Origin: Roseiarcus sp963784805 | GTDB taxonomy: Bacteria; Pseudomonadota; Alphaproteobacteria; Rhizobiales; Beijerinckiaceae | NCBI GenBank assembly: GCA_963784805.1 | Contig: CAWASR010000022.1 | Location: 28,288 to 92,287, forward strand | Reading direction: 5' to 3' | DNA: 64,000 nucleotides | Part shown: positions 35,730 to 45,001 of the stretch, in pieces | How positions within the stretch are numbered: the first letter of the stretch is position 1 | How the letters are laid out: each line of letters starts with the position of its first letter | The notes under the pieces: generated by a model | Told to the model about the DNA's origin: nothing | The model's input: the letters and a program-made list of their open reading frames with translations, nothing else | Database searches by the model: none | Program-made: the position numbers and the translations under genes

Positions 35730-37121
35730 CTAACGCAGTCCCGTCATCTTCGTCGGATCGACGATTAGGTCGAACTGTTCCGCGGTCACGTAGCCCAGCT
35801 CCATCGCCGCCTCTCTAAGAGTGAGGTCATGCCTCGCGGCGTGGTGGGCGATTGCGGCGGCTCTGTCGTAGCCGATCGACGGCGCCAGCGCGGTCACCAG
35901 CATCAGCGAACGATCGACCAGTTCCGCGATCCGTCGCTCATTCGGCCGCGCGCCCTCGACCAGGAACTTGCGGAAGTTGGCCGCGCCGTCGGAGAGCAGC
36001 TCGATTGACTGCATGAGGTTTGAGATGATCAGCGGCTTATAGGCGTTCATCTCCAGATGGCCGCCGGCGCCGCCAAGGCCGACAGCGACATCGTTGGCCA
36101 TCACCTGCGCCGCGATCATGGTCAGCGCCTCGGCCTGGGTCGGATTGACCTTGCCCGGCATGATCGACGAACCGGGCTCGTTTTCGGGCAGGATAAGCTC
36201 GCCCAGGCCCGCCCGCGGGCCGCAGGCTGCGAGCCGAATGTCGTTGGCGATCTTGGTCAGCGAAACGGCGAGCGTGCGCAGCGCGCCCGACAGATGGACG
36301 AGCGCGTCATGCGACCCCTGAGCGGCGAACTTGTTGGGCGCGGCGACGAACGGAAGCGACGTCAGCCGCGCGATCTCAGCGATCGCGGCTTCGGCGAAGT
36401 CCTTCGGCGCGTTGACCCCGGTGCCGACCGCCGTGCCGCCGAGCGCCAACGCGTAGACGCCCGTCAGCGCCGACTGAATGCGCTCGATGTCGTCGGTCAG
36501 CATGGCGGCGTAGCCCGACCACTCCTGGCCCAGCGTCAGCGGCGTCGCGTCCTGCAGATGCGTTCGGCCAATCTTGACGATGTCGGCCCATTCGCGCGCC
36601 TTGACGTCGATCGCGTCGCGAAGCGCGGCGATTGAAGGCGTGAGGCGGGTCGCGACTCCCGTCGCGGCCGCGATATGCATCGCGGTCGGAAAGGTGTCGT
36701 TGGTCGATTGCGACATGTTGACGTGATCGTTCGCGTGGGCCGGGTCCTTGCCGCCGAGCGGCAGACCCGCAAGTTCAGCGCAGCGATTGGCGATCACTTC
36801 GTTGACGTTCATGTTGAACTGGGTGCCGCTGCCGCTCATCCAGACATGCAGTGGAAACATGTCCCGGTGCCCGCCCGCCAGGATCTCGTCGCAGGCTTGC
36901 AGAATGAGGCGATAGAGGTCGTCGCCGAGCCGCCCGCCCGCATGGTTGGCGCTGGCCGCCGCCCGCTTGACGATCGCGTAAGCGGCGATCATCTCGCGCG
37001 GCATCAGGTCGCGGCCGATGCTAAAGTGCTCGATCGCGCGCTGCGTCTGCGCGCCCCAGAGCTTGTCGGCGGGGATCTCGACCGGCCCGAAGCTGTCGGA
37101 TTCGATGCGCGGATCGGGCAT
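35730..37121 (-). CDS. fumC: Class II fumarate hydratase
   Basis: 463 residues. The fumarase/aspartase signature GSSIMPGKVNPTQ is present, preceded by the substrate-binding SGSGTQFNMNVNEVIANR and the conserved KIGRTHLQDATPLTLGQE. It is the iron-free, oxygen-stable tetrameric enzyme converting fumarate to malate in the citric acid cycle. The N terminus (ESDSFGPVEIPADKLWGAQT) is typical. The next gene on the same strand ends upstream of its start, leaving 71 bases for a promoter. Confidence 0.96.
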   Translation of the reverse strand: MPDPRIESDSFGPVEIPADKLWGAQTQRAIEHFSIGRDLMPREMIAAYAIVKRAAASANHAGGRLGDDLYRLILQACDEILAGGHRDMFPLHVWMSGSGTQFNMNVNEVIANRCAELAGLPLGGKDPAHANDHVNMSQSTNDTFPTAMHIAAATGVATRLTPSIAALRDAIDVKAREWADIVKIGRTHLQDATPLTLGQEWSGYAAMLTDDIERIQSALTGVYALALGGTAVGTGVNAPKDFAEAAIAEIARLTSLPFVAAPNKFAAQGSHDALVHLSGALRTLAVSLTKIANDIRLAACGPRAGLGELILPENEPGSSIMPGKVNPTQAEALTMIAAQVMANDVAVGLGGAGGHLEMNAYKPLIISNLMQSIELLSDGAANFRKFLVEGARPNERRIAELVDRSLMLVTALAPSIGYDRAAAIAHHAARHDLTLREAAMELGYVTAEQFDLIVDPTKMTGLR

Positions 37122-37192
37122 GGTGATCTCCCGGCGCCTCGATTTGGCGCGAACTGCAAGCGGACGCGGCCTCGCTCCCAGCCGCGTTTTCG

Positions 37193-40054
37193 CTACTGCG
37201 CCGCCTGGATGTTCGGGAACGCGATCTCGATCAACGTGCCGTGCTCGCGCCGGCTCTTAATCGTGAATTCCGCCTTGTTGGCTTCGACCAGCGCCTTGGT
37301 CAGCGGCAGTCCGAGGCCGGTCCCATCCTTCCTTCCGGCGTTGCCGACCTGGCTGAACGGCTCGAGCGCCAGGCTGACTTCGCTTTCGTTCATACCGGCG
37401 CCGGTGTCGCGCACGCGAATGACCGTCTGCCCGGCGGCGTCTATGGCGGTCGAGACAATGACCTGGCCGCCGGGTTCGTTGAATTTGACGGCGTTAGAAA
37501 TCAGATTGAGCATGATCTGTTTGAGCGAGCGCTCGTTGACCATCACCGGGGGCAGCCGGTCATAGAGGGAGACGCGCATGATGATGCGCTCGCGGGCGGC
37601 TTGAGGCTGCATCAGCGCCACGCATTCGCGGATCAGGCCATTGGCGTCGACCGGCGCGAGGTCGAGCTCGAGCTTGCCGGACTCGATCTTGCTCAGGTCG
37701 AGCAGATCGTCGGCCAGGCTCATCACGTACCGGCCTGACGCATGGATATCCTTGAGATAGTCCTTGTAGCGCTCGTTGACGATCGGCCCGAAGCGTTCCT
37801 CCATCATCACTTCCGCCATTCCGAGGAGCGCGTGCAGCGGCGTGCGGATCTCGTGGCTGACCTTGGCGAGAAAATCGGTCTTCCGCGCGCTCGCCTCCAC
37901 TGCGCCGTCGCGAGCGGCCGCGAGCCGCCGCTCAGCCTCGCGGTCGCGGGTCAGATCGCGCCATAGGGCGCAAAAGCCCTGGGCTTCGGGCGGACCAATC
38001 CGCGCCAGCGTCAGCGCCAAAGCCAGCGCCACGCCGTTTCTGTCGCGTCCGACGATCTGCAACGGAAGGGACGGCGCATCGGCCTCGCCGGCGCGGCTCA
38101 AGGCGTCGAGCCTAGCCGTGACCTCCGCATGACTGTGCGGCTGAAGCAGCATCAGCACGCTTTCGCCGGCGATCTCCTTCTGGTCGTAACCGAACAGCCG
38201 TTCGCCCGGCGCGTTCATCGACACGATCCGCGCTGCAGAATCGAGCGTCGCCGCGCCGTCGGTCGCGCGGTCCAGCATCTCCTGAAGGTCTTGCGTCGCG
38301 GCGTTGCGCATGGGCGTTCCGCGCTCTGAGCCGAGCGAGTCTGTCGCTGTTTCCGGGGAGCGCCGCAACGTGAACAATGTCGCCGGCCCTTCGTCCCAGA
38401 CGATCGATTGCGCGTGCCCTTCGGCGGCGAGCGACTGCCCGTCAGACCTGACGATCCGGAGGGCGTCGCCCTCGCGCGGCGGCATCGACTGCGGATCCCG
38501 GCCCCGGAAAATAGCCGCCAGGCCTGCCGCCGCCTGGAAATGCTCCAAATCCTTGTACCCGAGAAGATCGAGCAGGGTGCGATTGAGGTAGAGCGCCCGC
38601 GCGTCGCGCGCAACCAGGAGGCCGATCGGCAAACGATCGAGCATGGCGCCGGCGTTGCGCAGAACCGTCTCGTCGTCGAGGGCGGCGGAGGCGGCGGCCG
38701 GGCCTTCCAGCGGCGGCGCGAAGGGCGCTGCGAAAGCGTGATCCAGCAGATCGCGCGCGTCGGCGACCGGATTTAGTTCTGCCGGCCGGTCAACCCGCTG
38801 GGCGGGCGTTCTGCCGACCAGGGCGCGCGCAATTTCCCGAAAGGCGTCGCGCTCGCTGGTGCTAAGCTCGACACTGCCGCTGGGCGCGCCTTGCGTCCCG
38901 TCGCGCGACGCCGGAGGGTCCAGGGCGCCGGGACGGATTGGAACGACTTTCGTCTGCGGCGCCGACAGAGAAGCCGACTGGCGAAGGACGTAGATTTCGG
39001 CGCTGCGCTCCTCTGTCGCGTCGGGCGCAGAGTGCGCGGAGGCGTCTTGACGCGGCGGTTCCGCGGGGCCGGCCTCGGCGTCCTCAATGTCGCCGGTGGG
39101 CGGAGCGAGCTCGCCCGCGCCTGCGGCCTCGACCGTATCGCGCCCGGCGTCGGCGCCGGGACTCTCCTGCCCCGCCGCGTTCCCTCCGATATCCGCGGAG
39201 TTGGGATCACCTACGGCTTCCGCGCCGCGGTCCGGCGCGGGGACATGTGTCTCTTCTGGCGGCGCCGCCTCGATGGCCCGGTCGACAACGCCGAAACCAC
39301 GGTAGCCCGCGAATTTGCGATTGCGGTCGAATGCGGGGGCCGCCGAGAGGGCGATCCGGGCCAGGCGATCGACGCCAGCAACCGGCAAGTCGACGATCAG
39401 GTCCGAAAACGTCGCTCTTTCGGCGAGAACTCGTGCGAGTTCGTCGCCGCGCTCCGCTCCGATGCGGCGAGCCCAGGCGTCGGCGGTCTCCCCTTGCCGC
39501 GGCGCATTCGCGCCGAATGTCGCGACCAAAATCGGATCTGGATCGCCGAACCGCCCGTCCGCGTCGAGAGTCCAAAGGAATCGCGCGTTCGGCAGCGTTT
39601 CGGCAGTCCCTGTAGAGGCGGAGTGGTCGGGCGGAATGACGTCCTGTTCCGCGGCGCCTGCCGACAGAAGCAGAAACACCACGCCTTCGGGGGTTGCGAT
39701 TCGACCGCAGCGCAAATTGAGGTTCGTCGGCCGCCGTCCAGTAAATAACCGCAAGCGCTCGAGCCGCGTCGCTTCGCCGACCGGCAGAGTCACCGCCAGG
39801 TGACGCAGGCGTCGCGCGCTCGGTCCCTGGCCGAGCAGCAGTCTGCTTTCAAGCTCGCCGACGTTCTTGGCGCCGACCAGCGCCAACGCGGCCGAGGTCG
39901 CCTCGACAACCTGCGCGCCCGGACAAAGGATCGCGATCCGCGCGTCGACGTCGATCCACTGAGCCGGCATTTGCGCGGCGTCGAAAATGGGCGCTGCGGA
40001 TCGCGGCGTCGAGCCCCGGGTGCCAGGGGGCGGCTTGGGCGGCAAGAGGTTCAA
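37193..40054 (-). CDS. PAS-domain sensor histidine kinase, PdhS-like
   Basis: 953 residues with no obvious membrane helix. A poorly conserved N-terminal region and an acidic Pro/Ala-rich stretch precede two PAS domains (about 470-580, DRLPIGLLVARDARALYLNR, and 595-705, RIVSMNAPGERLFGYDQKEI). The kinase core has H-box FLAKVSHEIRTPLHALLGMA (His about residue 735), N-box LNLISNAVKFNE and G-boxes RDTGAGMN and DGTGLGLPLTK. The region VMMEERFGPIVNERYKDYLK after the H-box is characteristic of the PdhS/DivJ/PleC group acting on DivK in alphaproteobacterial cell-cycle control. A cytoplasmic PdhS-like role is inferred; no receiver gene is adjacent. Confidence 0.85.
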   Translation of the reverse strand: MNLLPPKPPPGTRGSTPRSAAPIFDAAQMPAQWIDVDARIAILCPGAQVVEATSAALALVGAKNVGELESRLLLGQGPSARRLRHLAVTLPVGEATRLERLRLFTGRRPTNLNLRCGRIATPEGVVFLLLSAGAAEQDVIPPDHSASTGTAETLPNARFLWTLDADGRFGDPDPILVATFGANAPRQGETADAWARRIGAERGDELARVLAERATFSDLIVDLPVAGVDRLARIALSAAPAFDRNRKFAGYRGFGVVDRAIEAAPPEETHVPAPDRGAEAVGDPNSADIGGNAAGQESPGADAGRDTVEAAGAGELAPPTGDIEDAEAGPAEPPRQDASAHSAPDATEERSAEIYVLRQSASLSAPQTKVVPIRPGALDPPASRDGTQGAPSGSVELSTSERDAFREIARALVGRTPAQRVDRPAELNPVADARDLLDHAFAAPFAPPLEGPAAASAALDDETVLRNAGAMLDRLPIGLLVARDARALYLNRTLLDLLGYKDLEHFQAAAGLAAIFRGRDPQSMPPREGDALRIVRSDGQSLAAEGHAQSIVWDEGPATLFTLRRSPETATDSLGSERGTPMRNAATQDLQEMLDRATDGAATLDSAARIVSMNAPGERLFGYDQKEIAGESVLMLLQPHSHAEVTARLDALSRAGEADAPSLPLQIVGRDRNGVALALALTLARIGPPEAQGFCALWRDLTRDREAERRLAAARDGAVEASARKTDFLAKVSHEIRTPLHALLGMAEVMMEERFGPIVNERYKDYLKDIHASGRYVMSLADDLLDLSKIESGKLELDLAPVDANGLIRECVALMQPQAARERIIMRVSLYDRLPPVMVNERSLKQIMLNLISNAVKFNEPGGQVIVSTAIDAAGQTVIRVRDTGAGMNESEVSLALEPFSQVGNAGRKDGTGLGLPLTKALVEANKAEFTIKSRREHGTLIEIAFPNIQAAQ

Positions 40055-40220
40055 AGTCGGCGCTCGCGATAGAACACGGCAGGGTCGCGCACGGCGGGCG
40101 AATCCCCCCTCGCGCTACAAGGTTAGTGAAAGTTTAACGCGCTCGCTCAAATTTCTCCATGGCCCGGGCATCATCCACTGGGAAGAGGGTTAAAAAAAAT
40201 TGGTGCGACGCAAAAAAGAT

Positions 40221-40233
40221 GTTGCACTGCAAC
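40221..40233. promoter_or_regulatory. phaR box: Candidate PhaR operator
   Basis: GTTGCACTGCAAC is a perfect 6-base inverted repeat around one central base, 70 bases before the first phasin ATG. PhaR, the polyhydroxyalkanoate-responsive repressor of alphaproteobacteria, binds TGC-rich sites of this kind in phasin promoters. The regulator gene itself is not in the window. Confidence 0.5.
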
Positions 40234-40302
40234 AAGAAACGTGTTAGAGGATTGGCCAACGACGGGAGCGCCCGGTCGCGAAGAGAATGGAAAGGGAAGA
40301 AA

Positions 40303-40669
40303 ATGTCCACGCCGCAATTTGAAGTACCAAACGAGTTACGTGATCTCGCTGAACGCAGCGTCGAGCAGGCCCGCAAGGCCTTCGAAGGTTTCCTGGCGGT
40401 CGCCCAGCGCACCGCTGGCGCGGCCGGAGACGCGGCGGCCACGACGCAGACCAGCGCCAAGTCGGTCGGCACTCACGTGCTCGCCTATACGGAGCAGAAC
40501 TTGAACGCAGCGTTCGATCTCGCCCAAAAGCTGGTCAAGGCGAAAGATCCGCAGGAGGCGCTCGCGCTTCAAAGCGAGTTCATGAAATCGCAACTGGCCG
40601 ACGCTCCAGAGCCAGGCCAAGGAGCTCGGCTCGATCGTCAAGCAGAGCGCAACGCCTGGATCGAAATAA
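40303..40669 (+). CDS. Phasin family protein, one frameshift near the C terminus
   Basis: The ATG at 40303 (after GGGAAGAAA) opens MSTPQFEVPNELRDLAERS, followed by the phasin helix region KAFEGFLAVAQRTAGAA and the signature DPQEALALQSEFMKSQLA. At 40600-40604 the frame breaks: the raw frame runs on into a non-phasin tail, while the next frame continues LQSQAKELGSIVKQSATPGSK and stops at 40667-40669, the ordinary phasin end. One extra base explains this. The restored protein has about 121 residues. Phasins coat polyhydroxyalkanoate granules and control their number and size. Confidence 0.85.
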
Positions 40670-40724
40670 TCGGTCAGGCCCGATTCACCCATCATCCGTC
40701 AACATCAAGACTCGAGGAAATGTC

Positions 40725-41225
40725 ATGGCTACCGCACCAAAGAAAAGTGTCACCCCGTCCGCCGCCGCCCATCGAGAGCCCGTTCCCGCCCTGGATATGC
40801 AGGAAGTGAGCGAGGCCGCCGCCCGCCCGGTTGAGGAAATGCAGCGGAACGTGCGCACGTTGCTCGAAAAGGGCGTCGTTGAATCCCGCGCCGCTTTCGC
40901 CAAGGCGAAGGCGTCGGCCAACGAGGCGGCGAGCGCGATCGAGGTCTGCCTCGCCGCGGCCAACGACGGCGCGCTGGCGATCAACGCCAAGGCCTTCGAG
41001 GCTTTGCGCGTCAATGCGGACGCCAATTTCGATTATCTGAAGGCGTCTTTGACAGTGAAGTCGTTTTCCGACCTGGTCGCCTTGCAAAGCGAATTCGCGC
41101 GCAAGCAGGTGGAGACGATGACCGCGCAGGCCAAGGACATCGGCGCTCTGGCGCAAAAGACGATGACCGAGAGCGCCCAGCCGATCCGGGAACAGGTCGC
41201 GAAGTCGTTCAAGGTCGCGGTCTGA
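40725..41225 (+). CDS. Phasin family protein, second copy
   Basis: 166 residues, intact. The phasin core VEEMQRNVRTLLEKGVVESR, then AINAKAFEALRVNADANFDY and the granule signature SFSDLVALQSEFARKQVETM are present. A paralogue of the preceding gene, probably cotranscribed and regulated with it. The longer N terminus (MATAPKKSVTPSAAAHREP) is disordered. Double hairpins follow the stop. Confidence 0.9.
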   Translation: MATAPKKSVTPSAAAHREPVPALDMQEVSEAAARPVEEMQRNVRTLLEKGVVESRAAFAKAKASANEAASAIEVCLAAANDGALAINAKAFEALRVNADANFDYLKASLTVKSFSDLVALQSEFARKQVETMTAQAKDIGALAQKTMTESAQPIREQVAKSFKVAV

Positions 41226-41241
41226 CTCGCGATTTCCCGAT

Positions 41242-41309
41242 TTGACGGCGCCCTCCTCCCTGACGCCGTCAATTGAACGCCGTCCGCGTCCGCGGGCGGC
41301 GTTCGCTTT
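41242..41309. terminator. Two adjacent hairpins between phasin and porin genes
   Basis: The first is TTGACGGCG at 41242 pairing with CGCCGTCAA at 41264 (9 bp). The second is GAACGCCG at 41275 pairing with CGGCGTTC at 41297, with extra inner pairing, followed by GCTTTTTG: a canonical intrinsic terminator for the phasin transcript. The first may serve the convergent porin transcript. Confidence 0.8.
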
Positions 41310-41413
41310 TTGTTGATTTCCGATAATCCGCGCCGGGCCGGAACCGGACCGCGCAGCCTGGAATTCGAAGGTTCCGTCCCGCGCCCTCGCCGACGGCGGC
41401 GCGAGCCAAGCCG

Positions 41414-42922
41414 TCAGAACTTGACCCGCAGGCCAACCGTCGGGTTGATGTTCTGGACCTGCTGGTAGCCGCTCGCAAGGCCTCCGAACACGTTCGAGAG
41501 CATCGCGCCAGCATAGAGATCGACGCGTTTGACCGGCCGATAATCTATCATGAGGGAGAAGGCGTCGAGCGAGCCGGAGCAGGAACCGCTGCTGATGTGA
41601 ATGCCGGTTCCGGTGCAGGGTTTGGTGTTGTAGTTGTTCTGGACGCCGTAATAAAAGGCGCCAGCCACGTCGATTTGTGGCGTTATTGAGTATTTTGCGC
41701 CAACGAATCCGAAATTAAAGACTTTGTTATTCGCGTAAGCGTTGTAGTTGATCCAGTTCGTCGGAAATAAATTTGGCGTCCCGGGAATAGTCCCGGGGAC
41801 ACTGTAGCCGCCCGAGGTCTTGAAACCGTTCGGAAAGGTGTCGCTGGGGTCGGCCTGACGATAGTATTCGTAGCCGCCGGAAAGTTTGATGGGGCCCCAG
41901 GCGTATCGCGCCAGCAGCAACAGGCCGGTGTTGTTCGACAGCGTCGCCTTCAGGTCGCCTTCCGTATAGAAGTTCGGGATGCCGGACGTGCAGACGTAGA
42001 CGCCCGATTTGAAGGCGCAGGAGCCGGTGAAGTTGCTGAGGTTCACGCCGTTCTTGGCCCAGCTGCCGATTGCGTCCAGCGAGAGCTTCCCGCCAGAGAG
42101 GTCAAAGTCCGCGCCGAGTTCACCCTGGTACATTTGAGTCGAGCCGTTGCCCAGGTTGTAGCCGCCGGTCTGGACCAGCGCTCCCACACGGAAATTCATG
42201 AAGTCCAATCGATACTTGAAAGCCGTATTGGAGCGGGAGAGCTCGGTGTCGCCGAAGCCGGCGTAGGAGCCGGAATAGCCAAACGGCGAGAACGCATAGG
42301 CGCTGCCCATCGGATCGTAGGCGACGGTGGCGTCGAGCGACAGCGAGTTTACGCGGCCCCAAGTCAGGGCGCCGTAGGTTTTGTTGCTGACGCCGATGAA
42401 CGCTTGCGAGTTATCCCATTGCCCGTTGCGGCTTGAATCACCCTCTGCGTTCTGGTAGATAAGCGCCTTGCCGTTGTTCATGACGAGCGAGCGCTGGCCG
42501 TTGGACAAATAGCCGGAATAGGGATTGAACCCGAGCTCCAGCGTTCCAACGACCGACCAGCCCGCCCCGACCGGTTCGCTCATTTTGACGCCGACTACCG
42601 ACTGGCTGATGCCGTTAGGCGTCCACAGCCATCTGGGGCCGTTGCTCTGCTTGCTGATGAAGTTCGCGACGCCGTTGGGATAGGCCCGGTTGAACCCCGC
42701 GCCGTTCGAATAATAGCCGAGGCCGGCGTCGATCGTCGCATAGATGGTGAAGCCCTTGTAGGTCAGAGGGCAATCGGCGGCTGTCGAATCCAGCCAGCTC
42801 CAGAAGCTTGCGTAGCAGTTCAGCGGCGCCGGCGCCGGGACCTTCTTGGTCGGGAGGTCCGCCGCGTGGGCCAAGCCAACAAAGCTGACCGTCGTCAAAA
42901 GGAAGATTCCAAAACTCTTCAT
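41414..42922 (-). CDS. Outer-membrane porin (Omp2-like)
   Basis: 502 residues with a Sec signal (MKSFGIFLLTTVSFVGLAHA-AD) and the alphaproteobacterial porin start ADLPTKKVPAPAP with paired cysteines (NCYASFW and ADCPLTY). The body consists of alternating short beta-strands rich in Gly/Asn/Tyr, including the constriction-like NNSQAFIGVSNKTYGALTWGR, and the C-terminal residue is Phe (GLRVKF), as outer-membrane assembly requires. It is expected to form a trimeric diffusion channel. A paralogue lies immediately upstream. Confidence 0.88.
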   Translation of the reverse strand: MKSFGIFLLTTVSFVGLAHAADLPTKKVPAPAPLNCYASFWSWLDSTAADCPLTYKGFTIYATIDAGLGYYSNGAGFNRAYPNGVANFISKQSNGPRWLWTPNGISQSVVGVKMSEPVGAGWSVVGTLELGFNPYSGYLSNGQRSLVMNNGKALIYQNAEGDSSRNGQWDNSQAFIGVSNKTYGALTWGRVNSLSLDATVAYDPMGSAYAFSPFGYSGSYAGFGDTELSRSNTAFKYRLDFMNFRVGALVQTGGYNLGNGSTQMYQGELGADFDLSGGKLSLDAIGSWAKNGVNLSNFTGSCAFKSGVYVCTSGIPNFYTEGDLKATLSNNTGLLLLARYAWGPIKLSGGYEYYRQADPSDTFPNGFKTSGGYSVPGTIPGTPNLFPTNWINYNAYANNKVFNFGFVGAKYSITPQIDVAGAFYYGVQNNYNTKPCTGTGIHISSGSCSGSLDAFSLMIDYRPVKRVDLYAGAMLSNVFGGLASGYQQVQNINPTVGLRVKF

Positions 42923-43453
42923 TGCTGCCCCCTCTGGGTCGCTGTCGCCGGCGCGGTCGATCTTGCGAGGCGGATCGAAGTCGCTTCCCTCACTTGACCC
43001 CCGACGAACCGGCGTTTCAGCGAGTCGTGGCGTGGTTGGCGGAAACCCACTCGCCTCGCGCTACGCCTGAGCCTAGGGTCAGTTTCATGACGCGTTCATG
43101 ACACGCGCTAGGGGCTTGGCTGGCGCGAAAATAGGCGCCTGGAAGCGGCGCGCCGCGCCGCGATCAGGCCACGGCAAATTGTGTCAATTACGTGACAGGA
43201 AAGGCTCTGAAAGGTTAGCAAGTTGGCCCGCCCTCGCGACCGCCACCGCACGTTCGCGGCACTTTGGGCCAAAGGCAGGCTTCGGATAGAACTGGAAAAA
43301 TTGCCCGTACGCCGTGGCTTTCTTGCAACAGCCTGTAGGGCCGATTCTGGGCGGAAACGCGCTGATTGACGGCCCGCGCCGCCATCCATGGCTACGGCCG
43401 TGGTCGCGACTTTGCGCTCGGCCGGGCATGAATCGGCGGCTGAGCGACGCCTC
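42923..43453. other. Intergenic region between the two porin genes
   Basis: About 530 bases, long for a tandem pair, containing the Pho-box-like repeat and an inverted repeat TGTCA-ATTACG-TGACA at 43182-43197. No gene recognised. Likely an extended regulatory region of the downstream porin. Confidence 0.5.
43084..43102 (-). promoter_or_regulatory. Direct repeat resembling a Pho box upstream of porin
   Basis: On the minus strand GTCATGAA occurs twice with an 11-base period, reading GTCATGAACGCGTCATGAA, about 160-180 bases before the porin ATG. Eleven-base direct repeats containing GTCA are the hallmark of PhoB sites (CTGTCAT-N4-CTGTCAT) and of related OmpR-type regulators. Phosphate control of the porin is an inference. 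Confidence 0.4.
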
Positions 43454-44917
43454 TCAAAACCGGACGCGCAGGCCAATCGTCGGATCGATGTTCTGGGTAT
43501 GGAGGAAACCGTTCGCGAGGCCGCCCCACACGTTGGACACCATCAGACCGGCGTAGACGTCGACGCGCTTGTGGGGCTTCCAATCGGCCAGGAACGAGAA
43601 CGCGCCCTGACTTCCGGCGCACTTGTCGCTGCTGACGCCAGTGCTGATCCCGGCGCAGGCGGCGCTGACGGTGTAGCCCTGGCTGTTCACGGTGAAATTG
43701 TAGTCGTTCTGAGTCTGATAGTAGATCGCGGCGGCAAGGTCGAGGTTGGAGAGCACGGAGTATTTGGCCCCGATCCAGAATGAGTTGAGGATCCGATTGT
43801 AATTGTAGGCGCTGGAGGCCGCCTGGCCCGGCGGAACGAAGATGCCTTGGGAAATCGTCTCGAAGCCGTCAGGATAGAGATCGGAGGGGTTGGCGTAGCG
43901 GGTGTAAATATAGCCGCCGTACAAGGTCATCTGGTCCCATTTATACTTGGCGAGGATCATGACGCCGGTGTTGTTCGACAGCGTCGCCTTCAACACGCTG
44001 TTGACGTCGTAGCCCTCGGGAGGGCTGCCGCCGAAGGTCGAAAGATTGACTGCGTCCCTGGCGAAACTGACGATGCCGTCGAGCGACAGATTGCCGAAAT
44101 CAGCGCCCAACTGCCCCTGGTACATGCCGTTGGACGCGTTGCCGATTCCATAGCCGCCGACCTGAACCAAGGCCGCAGCGCGGAAGTTCAAGTACGACAG
44201 GCGATAGGCGAACGCGGTGTTGGGGTTCGTGGTCTCGGTCGCGCCAAAGCCGGGGAACGAACCGGAAAAGCCGATCAGCGAGAACGCCGCGGCGGCGCCC
44301 GCCGGATCGTACTCGCCCATTGTGTCATGGGACAATGAGCTCATGCGGCCGAAGGTGAGCGTGCCGTAGATCTTGCTGCTGAGGCCGACGAAGCCCTGAG
44401 AATTGTCCCACGATCCGTTCCGGCTCGAGTCGAAGTTCGAGGACCGATTGACAACGGTGTTGACGTTGTTGTCGGCCAGCGACCGCGGCGGGTTGAGGAG
44501 CATGCCGGAGTACGGGTTGAATCCGGCTTCCACCGTCCCGATCAGCGACCATCCCCAGCCGAAATCTTCCTTCATCATCAGGCCGGCGACCGAGGTGCTC
44601 AACGCATTGTAGACTGGAGCCCATCGAGCGCCGTTGCTGAACTTCCGAATCCCATAGGCAAGCTTGTGGGCGCTTGGGTTGAACGGCGCGCCGTTCGTCA
44701 TGTAGCCGTAGCCGAAATCGATATTGGCGTAGGCCGTGATTCCGGCATAGGTCAGGGGGCAGTCGTCCGGCGACGAATCGAGCCAGTTCCGGAGGCTCGC
44801 CCAGCAGTTCGGCTTGGGAGTGGGCGTCTCCACCGCCTTCGTGGTCGGGAGGTCGGCGGCTTGGGCGAGGCCGACAAAGCCAAGCGTCGCCGAAAGGAAG
44901 ATTCCAAGTCTTTTCAT
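43454..44917 (-). CDS. Outer-membrane porin, paralogue
   Basis: 487 residues from the second Met codon (44917), which starts MKRLGIFLSATLGFVGLAQA-AD; another ATG lies one codon earlier. It shares with the next porin the cysteine pair (NCWASLR and DDCPLTY), the NSQGFVGLSSKIYGTLTFGR stretch and the terminal Phe (GLRVRF), so the two arose by tandem duplication. Differences concentrate in predicted loops. It starts 84 bases after the radical SAM gene on the same strand. Confidence 0.88.
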   Translation of the reverse strand: MKRLGIFLSATLGFVGLAQAADLPTTKAVETPTPKPNCWASLRNWLDSSPDDCPLTYAGITAYANIDFGYGYMTNGAPFNPSAHKLAYGIRKFSNGARWAPVYNALSTSVAGLMMKEDFGWGWSLIGTVEAGFNPYSGMLLNPPRSLADNNVNTVVNRSSNFDSSRNGSWDNSQGFVGLSSKIYGTLTFGRMSSLSHDTMGEYDPAGAAAAFSLIGFSGSFPGFGATETTNPNTAFAYRLSYLNFRAAALVQVGGYGIGNASNGMYQGQLGADFGNLSLDGIVSFARDAVNLSTFGGSPPEGYDVNSVLKATLSNNTGVMILAKYKWDQMTLYGGYIYTRYANPSDLYPDGFETISQGIFVPPGQAASSAYNYNRILNSFWIGAKYSVLSNLDLAAAIYYQTQNDYNFTVNSQGYTVSAACAGISTGVSSDKCAGSQGAFSFLADWKPHKRVDVYAGLMVSNVWGGLANGFLHTQNIDPTIGLRVRF

Positions 44918-45001
44918 CATTGCCCCGGGAGCGCTGCCGGCGGCGCGGTCGACATCAAGTCGCTGCAGCCGGCGGGTTGCGCCGACGGGTGATTCCCCGC
45001 G

